Source: Pseudomonadota bacterium (GTDB lineage: Bacteria > Desulfobacterota > Desulfovibrionia > Desulfovibrionales > Desulfovibrionaceae). Taken from it: a stretch of DNA of 5,159 bases. Shown here piece by piece: positions 5,150-5,159 of this stretch (positions are counted from its first letter, which is position 1; each line of letters begins with the position of its first letter). The translations under genes were made by a program, and so were the position numbers. Where the stretch lies: the NCBI GenBank assembly GCA_023435825.1, contig JAEZMB010000316.1, forward strand, positions 1 through 5,159. Direction: 5' to 3'. The notes below the pieces were generated by a model. The model did no database searches and had not been told where the DNA came from. It saw nothing but the letters and a program-made list of their open reading frames with translations.

Positions 5150-5159
5150 ACCCTCCCTG

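Overview
The window is very GC-rich (roughly two thirds G+C) and carries two divergent transcription units separated by about 480 bases. The multihaem c-type cytochrome chemistry, a menaquinone-type UbiE/MenG methyltransferase, the very high GC3 and a GC-rich palindrome after ubiE all suggest a high-GC sulfate reducer of the Desulfovibrionaceae type (Desulfovibrio/Solidesulfovibrio-like). This placement is inferred from gene content and not proven. I see no mobile element, CRISPR array, rRNA or tRNA.

Minus-strand unit (3709 down to 32): two membrane genes only 3 bases apart. The first (2669-3709) encodes a nine-helix membrane protein. The second (32-2665) encodes an 877-residue protein. Its N-terminal half is a cytochrome bd oxidase subunit I (CydA)-like membrane domain. 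Its C-terminal half is periplasmic and carries eight CXXCH haem c sites: one class I-like haem and a seven-haem domain. The two membrane domains are recognisably homologous to each other, so the pair looks like a CydA/CydA-prime arrangement rather than CydA/CydB. Ligand positions appear to be split between them, and the quinol-binding Q-loop of canonical CydA is missing from both. This predicted bd-like, multihaem membrane complex is the most interesting item in the window; its substrate cannot be read from the sequence. A sigma70-like promoter lies about 85 bases upstream of the first gene, and a hairpin terminator candidate lies just after the last.

Plus-strand unit (4191 to 5109): a small 69-residue protein of unknown function overlaps by 8 bases the start of ubiE/menG, the last methylation step of menaquinone synthesis. 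Downstream is a perfect 11-bp GC-rich palindrome without a T-tract.

The intergenic region (3710-4190) holds the minus promoter, a possible 26-residue upstream ORF, and a dense block of nested inverted repeats in front of the 69-residue gene. One of these is a 9-bp stem followed by five T, and it also contains a TATAAC box. This block can be read either as promoter plus operator or as a leader attenuator. Functionally, one unit supplies the quinone carrier and the other a membrane/periplasm electron-transfer complex, so shared redox control from the divergent region is plausible but unproven.
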